Below, piece by piece: positions 56,944 to 64,000 of a DNA stretch of 64,000 nt. The DNA is from Clostridia bacterium. GTDB lineage: Bacteria; Bacillota; Clostridia; TANB77; CAG-508. The position numbers and the translations under genes are program-made. The stretch is from positions 1 to 64,000 of the forward strand of contig JAFXGW010000022.1 of the NCBI GenBank assembly GCA_017536685.1, given 5' to 3'. The notes under the pieces were generated by a model. That model ran no database searches. It worked only from the letters and a program-made list of their open reading frames with translations, and was not told the DNA's origin. Within the stretch, counting starts at the first letter, position 1; every line of letters starts with the position of its first letter.

Positions 56944-57459
56944 TTATCTTTTCCATTTAGTTGAGTTTATAATATTATTTAAATTATTTCCAGAATTGTA
57001 AGAAATTAGAATATAGTCAATTAAACCATTATTTTGGAATGTCATTTCAACATAATATTCATGTTTTGTTTCAACTCTGTTTCTGATTGTTCCTAAGTTA
57101 TTAATATAGTTTTGTGGGTTACCAGCATCTGTTGTTTTAAATGTTGCATTAACATTAGTATTTTTTGTATTACTTAAACGATCAATATAAACTTGAGGAA
57201 CTTTTGCTGGTTCATCTCTATATGTATCAGCATTTCCTATTAATCTTCCCATTAAAGCTTTAACATTTGATCCTGTTTGAAACCCTTCATAAGATGTAAA
57301 TTGGTTGTTAAATGCATCAATCTCTTGTGTAGATAATGATGTCATTGAATCTGTAATTGTACTTTGAGCACTATTGTAAATAAACATACCAATAGCTATA
57401 ATCAAAATACATAATAAAATTGCACCTGCTATTAAAAGTGCCTTTGAAGCATTCTCCAT
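56944..57459 (-). CDS. Pilin-like protein, MENASKAL helix
   Basis: This 171-aa protein starts MENASKALLIAGAILLCILIIAIGMFIY and continues STQEIDAFNNQFTSYEGFQTGSNVKALMGRL. The C-terminal part (YVEMTFQNNGLIDYILISYN) matches its neighbour at 56438-56926. An AAGGAGGAAGAAGTT-ATG site, the strongest in the locus, suggests that this may be a highly made subunit. The next gene begins 17 nt later. Confidence 0.75.
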   Translation of the reverse strand: MENASKALLIAGAILLCILIIAIGMFIYNSAQSTITDSMTSLSTQEIDAFNNQFTSYEGFQTGSNVKALMGRLIGNADTYRDEPAKVPQVYIDRLSNTKNTNVNATFKTTDAGNPQNYINNLGTIRNRVETKHEYYVEMTFQNNGLIDYILISYNSGNNLNNIINSTKWKR

Positions 57460-57528
57460 AACTTCTTCCTCCTTAAAATTGTATTTTATTTAAAATTAAC
57501 TAGTTTTTCTAGTTTAACATTAAAGACT

Positions 57529-57966
57529 TTAGTATTCTGTAGCTTCAAATGTCATTGAAGCTATTCTTCCTGTTTTTTGGTGATAATTAATATTTGTACA
57601 TTTAAAACCTACTTCACCAAAAAGCCTTATAAAATTACTGTTCATTTCTCCATTTGTGAATCTTTCCATTCTATAAGTTTCATTGTTTATTATCATAGTT
57701 ACATATATTTCAATGCTATATTCATCATCTAATATATATAACCCATTTTCATCTTTTGGAATTTCATATTTTTCATTATTACTTGTAGCTTGATTCATTA
57801 CTGTTGTAATATCTAATCCATTTAAATTCTCTTTATTAAATTTTTCATAAGTCAAATTAAAATTTTTCAAATCAATTTGATTTATTTCACATTCTTTGTA
57901 ATTTAATATGAAGAATACTACAGCTATAATAAAAATTATTAATATTAAAATTAAACTTTTTTTCAT
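57529..57966 (-). CDS. Small membrane-anchored protein related to the pilin-like family
   Basis: The protein is about 145 aa from the ATG at 57966 (MKKSLILILIIFIIAVVFFIL); an earlier in-frame start at 58017 gives an unlikely leader. Its N-terminal helix lacks MENxxKAL, but the following segment FNLTYEKFNKENLNGLDITTVMNQATSNNEKY aligns with FNLEFEVYDKKGMYGTDVISCLTKAQSNNEKY of the 294-aa gene. It therefore looks like a fast-evolved or minor relative, with a different anchor. The ribosome binding site (TTAGG) is weak. Confidence 0.6.
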   Translation of the reverse strand: MKKSLILILIIFIIAVVFFILNYKECEINQIDLKNFNLTYEKFNKENLNGLDITTVMNQATSNNEKYEIPKDENGLYILDDEYSIEIYVTMIINNETYRMERFTNGEMNSNFIRLFGEVGFKCTNINYHQKTGRIASMTFEATEY

Positions 57967-58093
57967 AAAAAACCTAACTATATTATAACATATTTCTACT
58001 TTTTTCTCAAGTAACACTACATTTGTATTTTAGCTAATTATTATCTATTTTTCAATATTTTTAATATTAAATTTATATTACATCAGTTATATT

Positions 58094-58753
58094 TTACCAT
58101 TCTGGATTGTCGTAGGCTATTAACTTGATTTTTGAAACTTTCATATTTTCAGAATGATATTGAAAATCATCTGAATTTTGTACTTCTAATAAAAATTTAT
58201 ATATTGTTTTACCATCTTTTAATTTAGTAGTAGATAAAGTATCTTTAGAAAAATCTGCTGTTATTCCAGTAGTTATTCCTAATTCAGACAAAGTATACTT
58301 AGCCAAATTATATATTGATATTTGGTTGTTTGATTCATCAATAATATGATTTCTTTTTACAAATATATCTTTTCCACACATCAAACATTTTTTATTCTTT
58401 AAATCAGCTTTTGTATTGTCCTTACATACTATGCAATATGCATTAGGAATTTTAAAGGTTTTATTTCCAACCTCCACTTCAATTTCAACGGCATTTTGAG
58501 GTTCATAATTTGAATCTATATTAACATCAAAAGCTAAATTACATAAACTTATAACATCCATTATATTGTTATTATTCCTATCGTAGTGTTCAAATTGTGA
58601 ATTATATAATTCTAATTGAAGACTAACTTGCTTGTTGTCATATGCTTGATTTACTTTTGCGCCTTGTCTAAATACATATATCATAACAGACAAAAGCATT
58701 ATTCCAAGTAATACACCAGCGCTAATCATCAACGCTTTAGCAACATTTTCCAT
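58094..58753 (-). CDS. Pilin-like protein with zinc-ribbon-like insert
   Basis: This 219-aa protein starts MENVAKALMISAGVLLGIMLLSVMIYVF and continues QLELYNSQFEHYDRNNNNIMDVISLC, like its paralogues. It also has CIVC...CLMC at about residues 107-130, a zinc-ribbon-like pair absent from the other members. An AGGAGTATATAT-ATGG region precedes the start. The next gene downstream is 77 nt away and the previous ends 25 nt before. Confidence 0.7.
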   Translation of the reverse strand: MENVAKALMISAGVLLGIMLLSVMIYVFRQGAKVNQAYDNKQVSLQLELYNSQFEHYDRNNNNIMDVISLCNLAFDVNIDSNYEPQNAVEIEVEVGNKTFKIPNAYCIVCKDNTKADLKNKKCLMCGKDIFVKRNHIIDESNNQISIYNLAKYTLSELGITTGITADFSKDTLSTTKLKDGKTIYKFLLEVQNSDDFQYHSENMKVSKIKLIAYDNPEW

Positions 58754-58778
58754 ATATATACTCCTAAACTATTATTTT

Positions 58779-59663
58779 CTATATTTCTGAAAAATAAATT
58801 TCACTAACTCTTCCTGTTATATCACTATAAACTATATCATCACATCTAAATCTTCTTGTTTTAAAATCATATAATGCAGTAGTCCATTCAGCTGAGCTCC
58901 AAATCCCTAAAGTTGTTGAATTTGTATTTCTTACGATTTGTTTTAAATTACTCCCAGCAGTATCTAAAAGAATTTTTAAAGGTGTCTCTTTTAAAAGAAT
59001 TTGTTTTCTATTTTCAGGATCAGTTACTTCATCTCCTGGTTTTTCAAATAATTGAGCACTATAACCTTTTCCATTATGTGTTTTTACTGTTACCCCTCTA
59101 TTTATAGCTTTTTCAGGTAATGTAGTTGTAGTAATTACTTTTTCTAATTTTCCACCTGTTGGATCTAATTTTGTATCCTCTGAAAATAAAGTATAACTAT
59201 TACCTTTTGCAGATTTTGCAAAAACAAATCCAGCATCGCCCATTGAAACTTCTTTCGCAATATCTTCAAATAGTAGCTCCTGTTTATTTATTCCATTAGC
59301 ATCCTTTTTGAAATGATATACTATAACAGATTCTTTTAAATCAGATTTAATATTTACAAAAATATCAACCCAATAGTTTTCACCATATCTGCTTCCGCCT
59401 AAAAAGTTGTCTCCAATTACATATTTTTCATTATTGCTTTGTGCTTTTGTTAAACATGATATTACATCAGTACCATACATTCCTTTTTTGTCATAAACTT
59501 CAAATTCTAAGTTGAATTTTGAAAGTTGCTGAGCAACTTTTTCATTATCTTGTTGCTCTGGCCAACTACTAATATTCGTAAAAAAATATGCAATTAATGA
59601 CATTATTAAGACAGCTAGTAATACTCCTGCAGCCATTTCTAAAGCTTTCGCAGCATTTTCCAT
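58779..59663 (-). CDS. Pilin-like protein, largest MENAAKAL member
   Basis: This 294-aa protein starts MENAAKALEMAAGVLLAVLIMSLIAYFF, then SKFNLEFEVYDKKGMYGTDVISCLTKAQSNNEKYVIG and a long beta-rich extracellular domain with charged loops. It is the first gene after the membrane platform gene (15 nt spacing), so probably a main or minor subunit. No class III (Flp) prepilin cleavage site (G/A before a hydrophobic stretch with a Glu at +5) is clear; the helix begins directly after MENAAKAL. Confidence 0.7.
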   Translation of the reverse strand: MENAAKALEMAAGVLLAVLIMSLIAYFFTNISSWPEQQDNEKVAQQLSKFNLEFEVYDKKGMYGTDVISCLTKAQSNNEKYVIGDNFLGGSRYGENYWVDIFVNIKSDLKESVIVYHFKKDANGINKQELLFEDIAKEVSMGDAGFVFAKSAKGNSYTLFSEDTKLDPTGGKLEKVITTTTLPEKAINRGVTVKTHNGKGYSAQLFEKPGDEVTDPENRKQILLKETPLKILLDTAGSNLKQIVRNTNSTTLGIWSSAEWTTALYDFKTRRFRCDDIVYSDITGRVSEIYFSEI

Positions 59664-59678
59664 TTATTATTTACCTTT

Positions 59679-61742
59679 CTATATAGACATTGATTGCATT
59701 GTTGAGAATGCTTCTGTCATACTTGTCATACCAATTACACACATTGGTGCAATTAAGTATGCAACAAATAGTAATACCATTGGTGCGAAACCAACAACTT
59801 GTCCTATTTTTGATTTTCTAGCAATTAATCTTTCATTTCCTTCTTTTCTTTTTTCTTGGTGATATGCTCTTTCTGTGTCTAGTTCGTCAAAAGCTTGTCT
59901 AATAGGAATTTGTTCAACAGCCGCTTGAAGACTTTCAACAATTCTAATTAATTGTTGGAAAGATATATCATTTTTCAATTCTTCTAAAGCTTCCCATGGA
60001 CCACTTTCGTAGTTATTAACACATTTACTAATTGGCTCTCTAAATATATTTGAATATCTTTCAAGCCACTCAAGGATCATTTCAACATTAACCCTTTCTA
60101 TTTTCATAAGCATAAGTATAATTGTTTGGAATTGCATTACTTCATTTTCCATGTCCATTTGTCTCATTATTTTTTGGAAAATTAAAAGCCAAACTGGAGC
60201 CATATATGCAATAACCATAAATACAAATGCAATTAAAATTTCAAACCATTTTATGTATTCTGATTGAACAATTTGTAGTTTTCCCCAGATTCTTTCATTA
60301 ATTTTATCTAATTCTGTAGAAGAACTCATACCATATTGATCAGACTCAGCAATATCAGCGTATAATATTTGTTCTGTAACATCGTAATCATATTGGTATT
60401 TTTTTAAGAAATAATTATCTTTTTCTGTAGTTTCCATCGCCTTCTTTTCTTGAGATTCAGACATTGAACCTAATAAGTTATAGTCTGATGTTGGTTCTGT
60501 AAACTGATAATTTATTGCCATTTTATGTGCTGCGATTAATATTATTAGTGAAACAACAAATCCACCTACCGCAGCAAAAATTCTATTTATGTAAAGCCAT
60601 TCCATTTTTAGTTTTGACGCAGAGTCTTTTAAAAGTTGAACAATTTTTCTATAGTCTTTTGTTCCTGGTTTTGGAATGAATAAATCAACAAATTTTTTTA
60701 CATATTTCTTTTTATAAAGTTTTGCTTGCCAAGGATTTTCCATATTTTTTGCGGTATTTACACTACCATTATCTTTTAATTTTCTTGTTAGCATAAAACT
60801 TGCAAATGTTATTATAATTAATACAACTTGGAAAATAAAACCTAAAGTTCCATTATAAAACTGTCTTGTAAATGCGAATTGACCTATAGCCCAATTCTTT
60901 ATTACGTCCAAAAATAATATTGGTACAGCAGAAATCATTGATAATGATTGGAATACATAATCCAATTTATCTCTTTTCATGATTTCTATTTGCATTTCTT
61001 GAGTAATGTTGTTTAAGTTTTTCAAGTATAAAGACGCACCATCTTTATCTTTTCTGTCACCAAATTCTTTTGTTAAATATGAAACTCCAGCAAATTCTTT
61101 TAAATAACTATTTGGAGCTATGTCATAATATTTTTCAAGCTCTGTTTCAGGATCATCAGAAATTAAAACTTCATATATTTTTTCTGCTTGTCTTGAAACT
61201 TCTTTTTCATCATCTTGTGAAACTTCATAAATTGCTTCTTCAACCATGTTATATTCATGGTATGCGTGTCTTATTTCGGCAAAAAAATCTAATTGTTCTC
61301 TTAATAATTTATTATCAATTCCATCTACCATGCCTTCTAAAAGAGATTCAATAAAGAATAATTCAAATAACAATAAAGAACATAATAGTAAATAGTTTGT
61401 ATATGTCATATATATTACGAATATAGTCAAAGGTAATATTAATGCAATTGCTTTAAACATAATTTGCGCAACTTGTTTTCTTGTTATATATTCATCCTCT
61501 AGATTTATAATTTCAAGTCTTCTTCTTAATTTTAAAGTATATCTTCTTAAAAAAGGTAAATTTACGCATTTTATATAAAATTTTTGATAGAAGATATCCA
61601 TACTAAAAGATGATTTTTTAGTACCTTCAACTAATTGTCTTACATATTTAGTATTTTTATTATTTGTTTTTTGGCTTATAATCCAATATGCCAAAACAAG
61701 TAATGCAAATAGGCCTCCTACGATACCTATAAATATGGCCAT
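59679..61742 (-). CDS. TadB/TadC-like platform protein, apparently fused
   Basis: This 687-aa multi-pass membrane protein has two halves. The first (about 1-340) carries EQLDFFAEIRHAYHEYNMVEEAIYEVS, and the second (about 360-687) carries EVMQFQTIILMLMKIERVNVEMILEWLERYSNIF. Both resemble the T2SS-F domain found singly in TadB and TadC. Each is flanked by membrane helices (for example MVLLFVAYLIAPMCVIGM at the end). I infer that one polypeptide replaces the two platform proteins of standard Tad loci. It directly follows the ATPase gene with a 52-nt gap. Confidence 0.75.
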   Translation of the reverse strand: MAIFIGIVGGLFALLVLAYWIISQKTNNKNTKYVRQLVEGTKKSSFSMDIFYQKFYIKCVNLPFLRRYTLKLRRRLEIINLEDEYITRKQVAQIMFKAIALILPLTIFVIYMTYTNYLLLCSLLLFELFFIESLLEGMVDGIDNKLLREQLDFFAEIRHAYHEYNMVEEAIYEVSQDDEKEVSRQAEKIYEVLISDDPETELEKYYDIAPNSYLKEFAGVSYLTKEFGDRKDKDGASLYLKNLNNITQEMQIEIMKRDKLDYVFQSLSMISAVPILFLDVIKNWAIGQFAFTRQFYNGTLGFIFQVVLIIITFASFMLTRKLKDNGSVNTAKNMENPWQAKLYKKKYVKKFVDLFIPKPGTKDYRKIVQLLKDSASKLKMEWLYINRIFAAVGGFVVSLIILIAAHKMAINYQFTEPTSDYNLLGSMSESQEKKAMETTEKDNYFLKKYQYDYDVTEQILYADIAESDQYGMSSSTELDKINERIWGKLQIVQSEYIKWFEILIAFVFMVIAYMAPVWLLIFQKIMRQMDMENEVMQFQTIILMLMKIERVNVEMILEWLERYSNIFREPISKCVNNYESGPWEALEELKNDISFQQLIRIVESLQAAVEQIPIRQAFDELDTERAYHQEKRKEGNERLIARKSKIGQVVGFAPMVLLFVAYLIAPMCVIGMTSMTEAFSTMQSMSI

Positions 61743-61794
61743 TCTGTTACACCTCTTTTCCTTAGAGTTTTTTTGAATTATTCATTTTTATATT

Positions 61795-63936
61795 TTATAC
61801 TGTTGGTTTTGTTTGATTTGTTCCTGGATTTATTTTTGGTTTTGATGTTTGTGTTGTACCAGGTGCAACTTTATTTTGTCCCATTGGTCTTTTTAAATTT
61901 GTCTTAACAGCTCCTTGCACTTGAGTTTTAGAAGCTTGACTTGCTGTTGTTCTTGGAACTTTTCTAACTTCTGGTGCTGGTTTTTCTGCCTTTTCTTCCA
62001 CAGGTTCATCTTTTATTTCATTACCATTTTCATCATATTTTGGTAATTTGGGTGGTTTAATTCCCCAATTTCTCTCTAAGAATGCATCAAAAGCAACAAC
62101 ATCTGTATCATTCATGTTTTCTCTCATGCCTCTTATGTTTTCAGGAGAGATTGGATTTGTTAAAACGTAAGAATCATCTGCAAATTCTAATACATTGTGA
62201 TATTTGTATAACTCTCTATTTGTTTGTTTTGTAAAGAATATTGTAGCATTATCGAAAAATTTATCAAATTTTCCTTCTAATGTTTTTTCTTTTCTGTGAT
62301 CAAAAGTATATTCATTTTTTTCTTCTACTGGAATACACTCTGTTACTCTTTCAATATAACGTCTTCCTCTAAAGTCTTTTACTAAGTGAATGTTAAAGTT
62401 CAAAACTTGAACAACTTGCTCTGCAGCTGTTTGCTCATCTTTGAAAACACCAGCTCTTAACATTGAGTTACGTAGAGCTGTAACTAAGTTAGGAAATGTT
62501 TTAGCGTGGTGAGTAAATAATGTAAATTTAGAAGCAACTTGGGCAGATTGAATCATCCAAGAAGCAACGGGGTCAGTAGCAACCTCACCGATGATATTAA
62601 CAGAACCGTCAGTTTTCTTTTGAACGTCAAGACAGTCTTGTCCGGAAATAGTTTCAGTCTCACGCATCGATACAATATTTCTTGTTGGATAAATTTTTCT
62701 TAAATGAAGCTCGAACGCAGTTTCTGTGATACGAAGGTTCATTGTTTCATATATATTTTCGATCATTGCCATAAGCATTGTTGTTTTACCACAACCTTGT
62801 TCTCCAGTTAGTGCTATAATTCTAGCACCTTTAACTAAGAATTTTAATAATTCAATTGTTTCTTCTTTTCCTTCAAATTTAATGATTTGCTCAAGAGTAG
62901 CCCTTTTAACGTCGAACTTTCTTACGAAGAACGCCCAAGTTTCGCACATTGATGGTCTAACAACAACGACACGAGAACCATCTTTCATTTCATTAATTTT
63001 GAAACCATTTGTATCAGATAACTGACCTGGATTATTATATTTATAAATATTTTGACATACTCTTTTAAGTTCAGCTTCAGTTCCAAAAGATAAGAAAGCT
63101 AAACGAATAGATTTACCTTGGAAGAATATCCAAATAGCATCACAAGCTCTAGGAATTTTTGATTCCATAGCTTGTTTTAAGTAGTCACCATCTGTTTGAG
63201 CTACTTGGCTTAAGAATGATTCTGGAAGACCAGATGTACCGCCAGAAACACCATCTATGTTCATATCTCTGATTTCATCTATACTACTGAAACCTTTATA
63301 TTTTTGATATATTCTTTGAACTACAACTTCTAGCTTATCTGCAAAATCTAAATGAATTTGCTCTTGTTCATAAATATCATCTATCTCTTCCTTTGTTATA
63401 ACATAACAAGGTTTAGATTCTCCTTCAACATATTTTAAAGCAGCTAAATTATATTTTTTTATAAGTTCTGTTAGCGCTTCATATGAGAATGTTTTCTTAT
63501 ATTCATGAATTAAAATATCAAATTTATCTTGAGCTGTAAGTAAAGAAGGAGTATCAAACGGAATTGCTTTTGAAATATTTGTTTCATCAACACCATATTC
63601 TTTTGATAATAAATCATATATTAATTCTTTAACATATTTTTTATCATTAACATCTCCATATGTACAACCTTTAAGAGCTTTCTTTAACTCATATTTTTTT
63701 GCTCTTCTTCTTTTCAATTCTTCTTCTGATAAACCTATATCATATAAGTTTATCTTTGTAATTTCATCTAATCTTTGTTTTACAAACTTTACCATTTTAT
63801 CTAAAGTAAATGTTTTGTCATCAACTTCAATTGCATCTTCAATTACTTGATTTTGATTTTTTTTAACCATGTATACAATAAATGCAACTGCAGCAACAAA
63901 TACTACAAAGATTAACATTATATTTCCAATATTCAT
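61795..63936 (-). CDS. CpaF/TadA-like secretion ATPase with N-terminal membrane segment
   Basis: This 713-aa protein has Walker A TGEQGCGKTT (about 380), ETIS box and Walker B-like NIIGEV (about 450), the His-box HHAKT and arginine-rich RGRRYIERVTE, the plan of CpaF/VirB11 family motor ATPases. Unlike usual family members it begins with a hydrophobic helix (NIMLIFVVFVAAVAFIVYMV) and ends in a Pro/Thr/Lys-rich tail of about 75 residues. It powers subunit extrusion in Tad-type pilus systems. It is the first gene of this block visible; the region 63937-64000 is too short to judge what lies upstream. The start is set by AGAGGAGAACTTTTCA-ATG. Confidence 0.88.
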   Translation of the reverse strand: MNIGNIMLIFVVFVAAVAFIVYMVKKNQNQVIEDAIEVDDKTFTLDKMVKFVKQRLDEITKINLYDIGLSEEELKRRRAKKYELKKALKGCTYGDVNDKKYVKELIYDLLSKEYGVDETNISKAIPFDTPSLLTAQDKFDILIHEYKKTFSYEALTELIKKYNLAALKYVEGESKPCYVITKEEIDDIYEQEQIHLDFADKLEVVVQRIYQKYKGFSSIDEIRDMNIDGVSGGTSGLPESFLSQVAQTDGDYLKQAMESKIPRACDAIWIFFQGKSIRLAFLSFGTEAELKRVCQNIYKYNNPGQLSDTNGFKINEMKDGSRVVVVRPSMCETWAFFVRKFDVKRATLEQIIKFEGKEETIELLKFLVKGARIIALTGEQGCGKTTMLMAMIENIYETMNLRITETAFELHLRKIYPTRNIVSMRETETISGQDCLDVQKKTDGSVNIIGEVATDPVASWMIQSAQVASKFTLFTHHAKTFPNLVTALRNSMLRAGVFKDEQTAAEQVVQVLNFNIHLVKDFRGRRYIERVTECIPVEEKNEYTFDHRKEKTLEGKFDKFFDNATIFFTKQTNRELYKYHNVLEFADDSYVLTNPISPENIRGMRENMNDTDVVAFDAFLERNWGIKPPKLPKYDENGNEIKDEPVEEKAEKPAPEVRKVPRTTASQASKTQVQGAVKTNLKRPMGQNKVAPGTTQTSKPKINPGTNQTKPTV

Positions 63937-64000
63937 TGAAAAGTTCTCCTCTCTTTACTCTAATTAAAGTATTTATTTAAGGTATACTGCTAAATCTAAG

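Noticed and set aside
63973-64000. Possible end of another upstream minus-strand gene (...LDLAVYLK stop).
   Set aside because: Only nine codons are visible in an AT-rich edge, too short to support a gene, although one upstream of the ATPase is likely.

Overview
The window is a stretch of chromosome from a low-GC, Gram-positive, apparently spore-forming Clostridia-type bacterium, most likely an uncultured or gut-type lineage. The evidence is strongly AT-biased codon use, strong AGGAGG-type ribosome binding sites, a zinc-type S14, a Phe T-box, the sporulation-linked genes spoVG and spoIVB, FtsEX linked to M23 hydrolases, and AddA. I see no tRNA, rRNA, CRISPR array, transposase, integrase or phage structural gene. 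Almost everything is on the minus strand; only murC and a small helical-bundle protein are on the plus strand.

Region 1 (1-9004) is the S10/spc ribosomal protein operon, read leftwards from a consensus sigma-A promoter and a leader of about 250 nt: rpsJ, rplC, rplD, rplW, rplB, rpsS, rplV, rpsC, rplP, rpmC, rpsQ, rplN, rplX, rplE, rpsN, rpsH, rplF and the start of rplR. Four spacers in its distal half are 147-197 bp long and filled with hairpins. Two of these belong to a dispersed hairpin family that recurs between pheS and pheT.

Region 2 (9005-13010) has a 188-bp fold-back element, a membrane-anchored protein with calcium-loop repeats, and a large cytoplasmic protein with an ADP-ribosyltransferase-like domain. 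Region 3 (13022-18743) is a cell-division wall-hydrolysis operon: ftsE, ftsX, two coiled-coil M23 peptidases and a CtpA-type protease. Region 4 (18881-25696) encodes a giant (1992 aa) Cys-rich, membrane-anchored protein with two wall-hydrolase-like domains, plus a small partner. Region 5 (25715-36308) holds a split transketolase, an orphan membrane protein, addA, a metallophosphoesterase, a helical-bundle protein and a GH25 lysozyme gene broken by an in-frame TAA. Region 6 (36465-45175) holds pheS-pheT under a T-box and an unrecognised five-gene set that includes two very short genes. Region 7 is spoVG with a sigma-H-like promoter, divergent from murC.

Region 8 (47583-63936) is the most unusual part. 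It encodes a Tad/type IV-pilus-like machine: a CpaF/TadA-like ATPase with its own N-terminal membrane segment, one 687-aa protein that looks like TadB and TadC joined, at least five small proteins sharing an N-terminal MENxxKAL + hydrophobic helix signature, a small membrane protein, and a large 858-aa TadE/G-like protein. The same run of minus-strand genes continues into spoIVB, two duplicated formylglycine-enzyme/C-type-lectin-like membrane proteins and a GT-C-type membrane protein. This looks like a little-described pilus or secretion system next to a sporulation protease.
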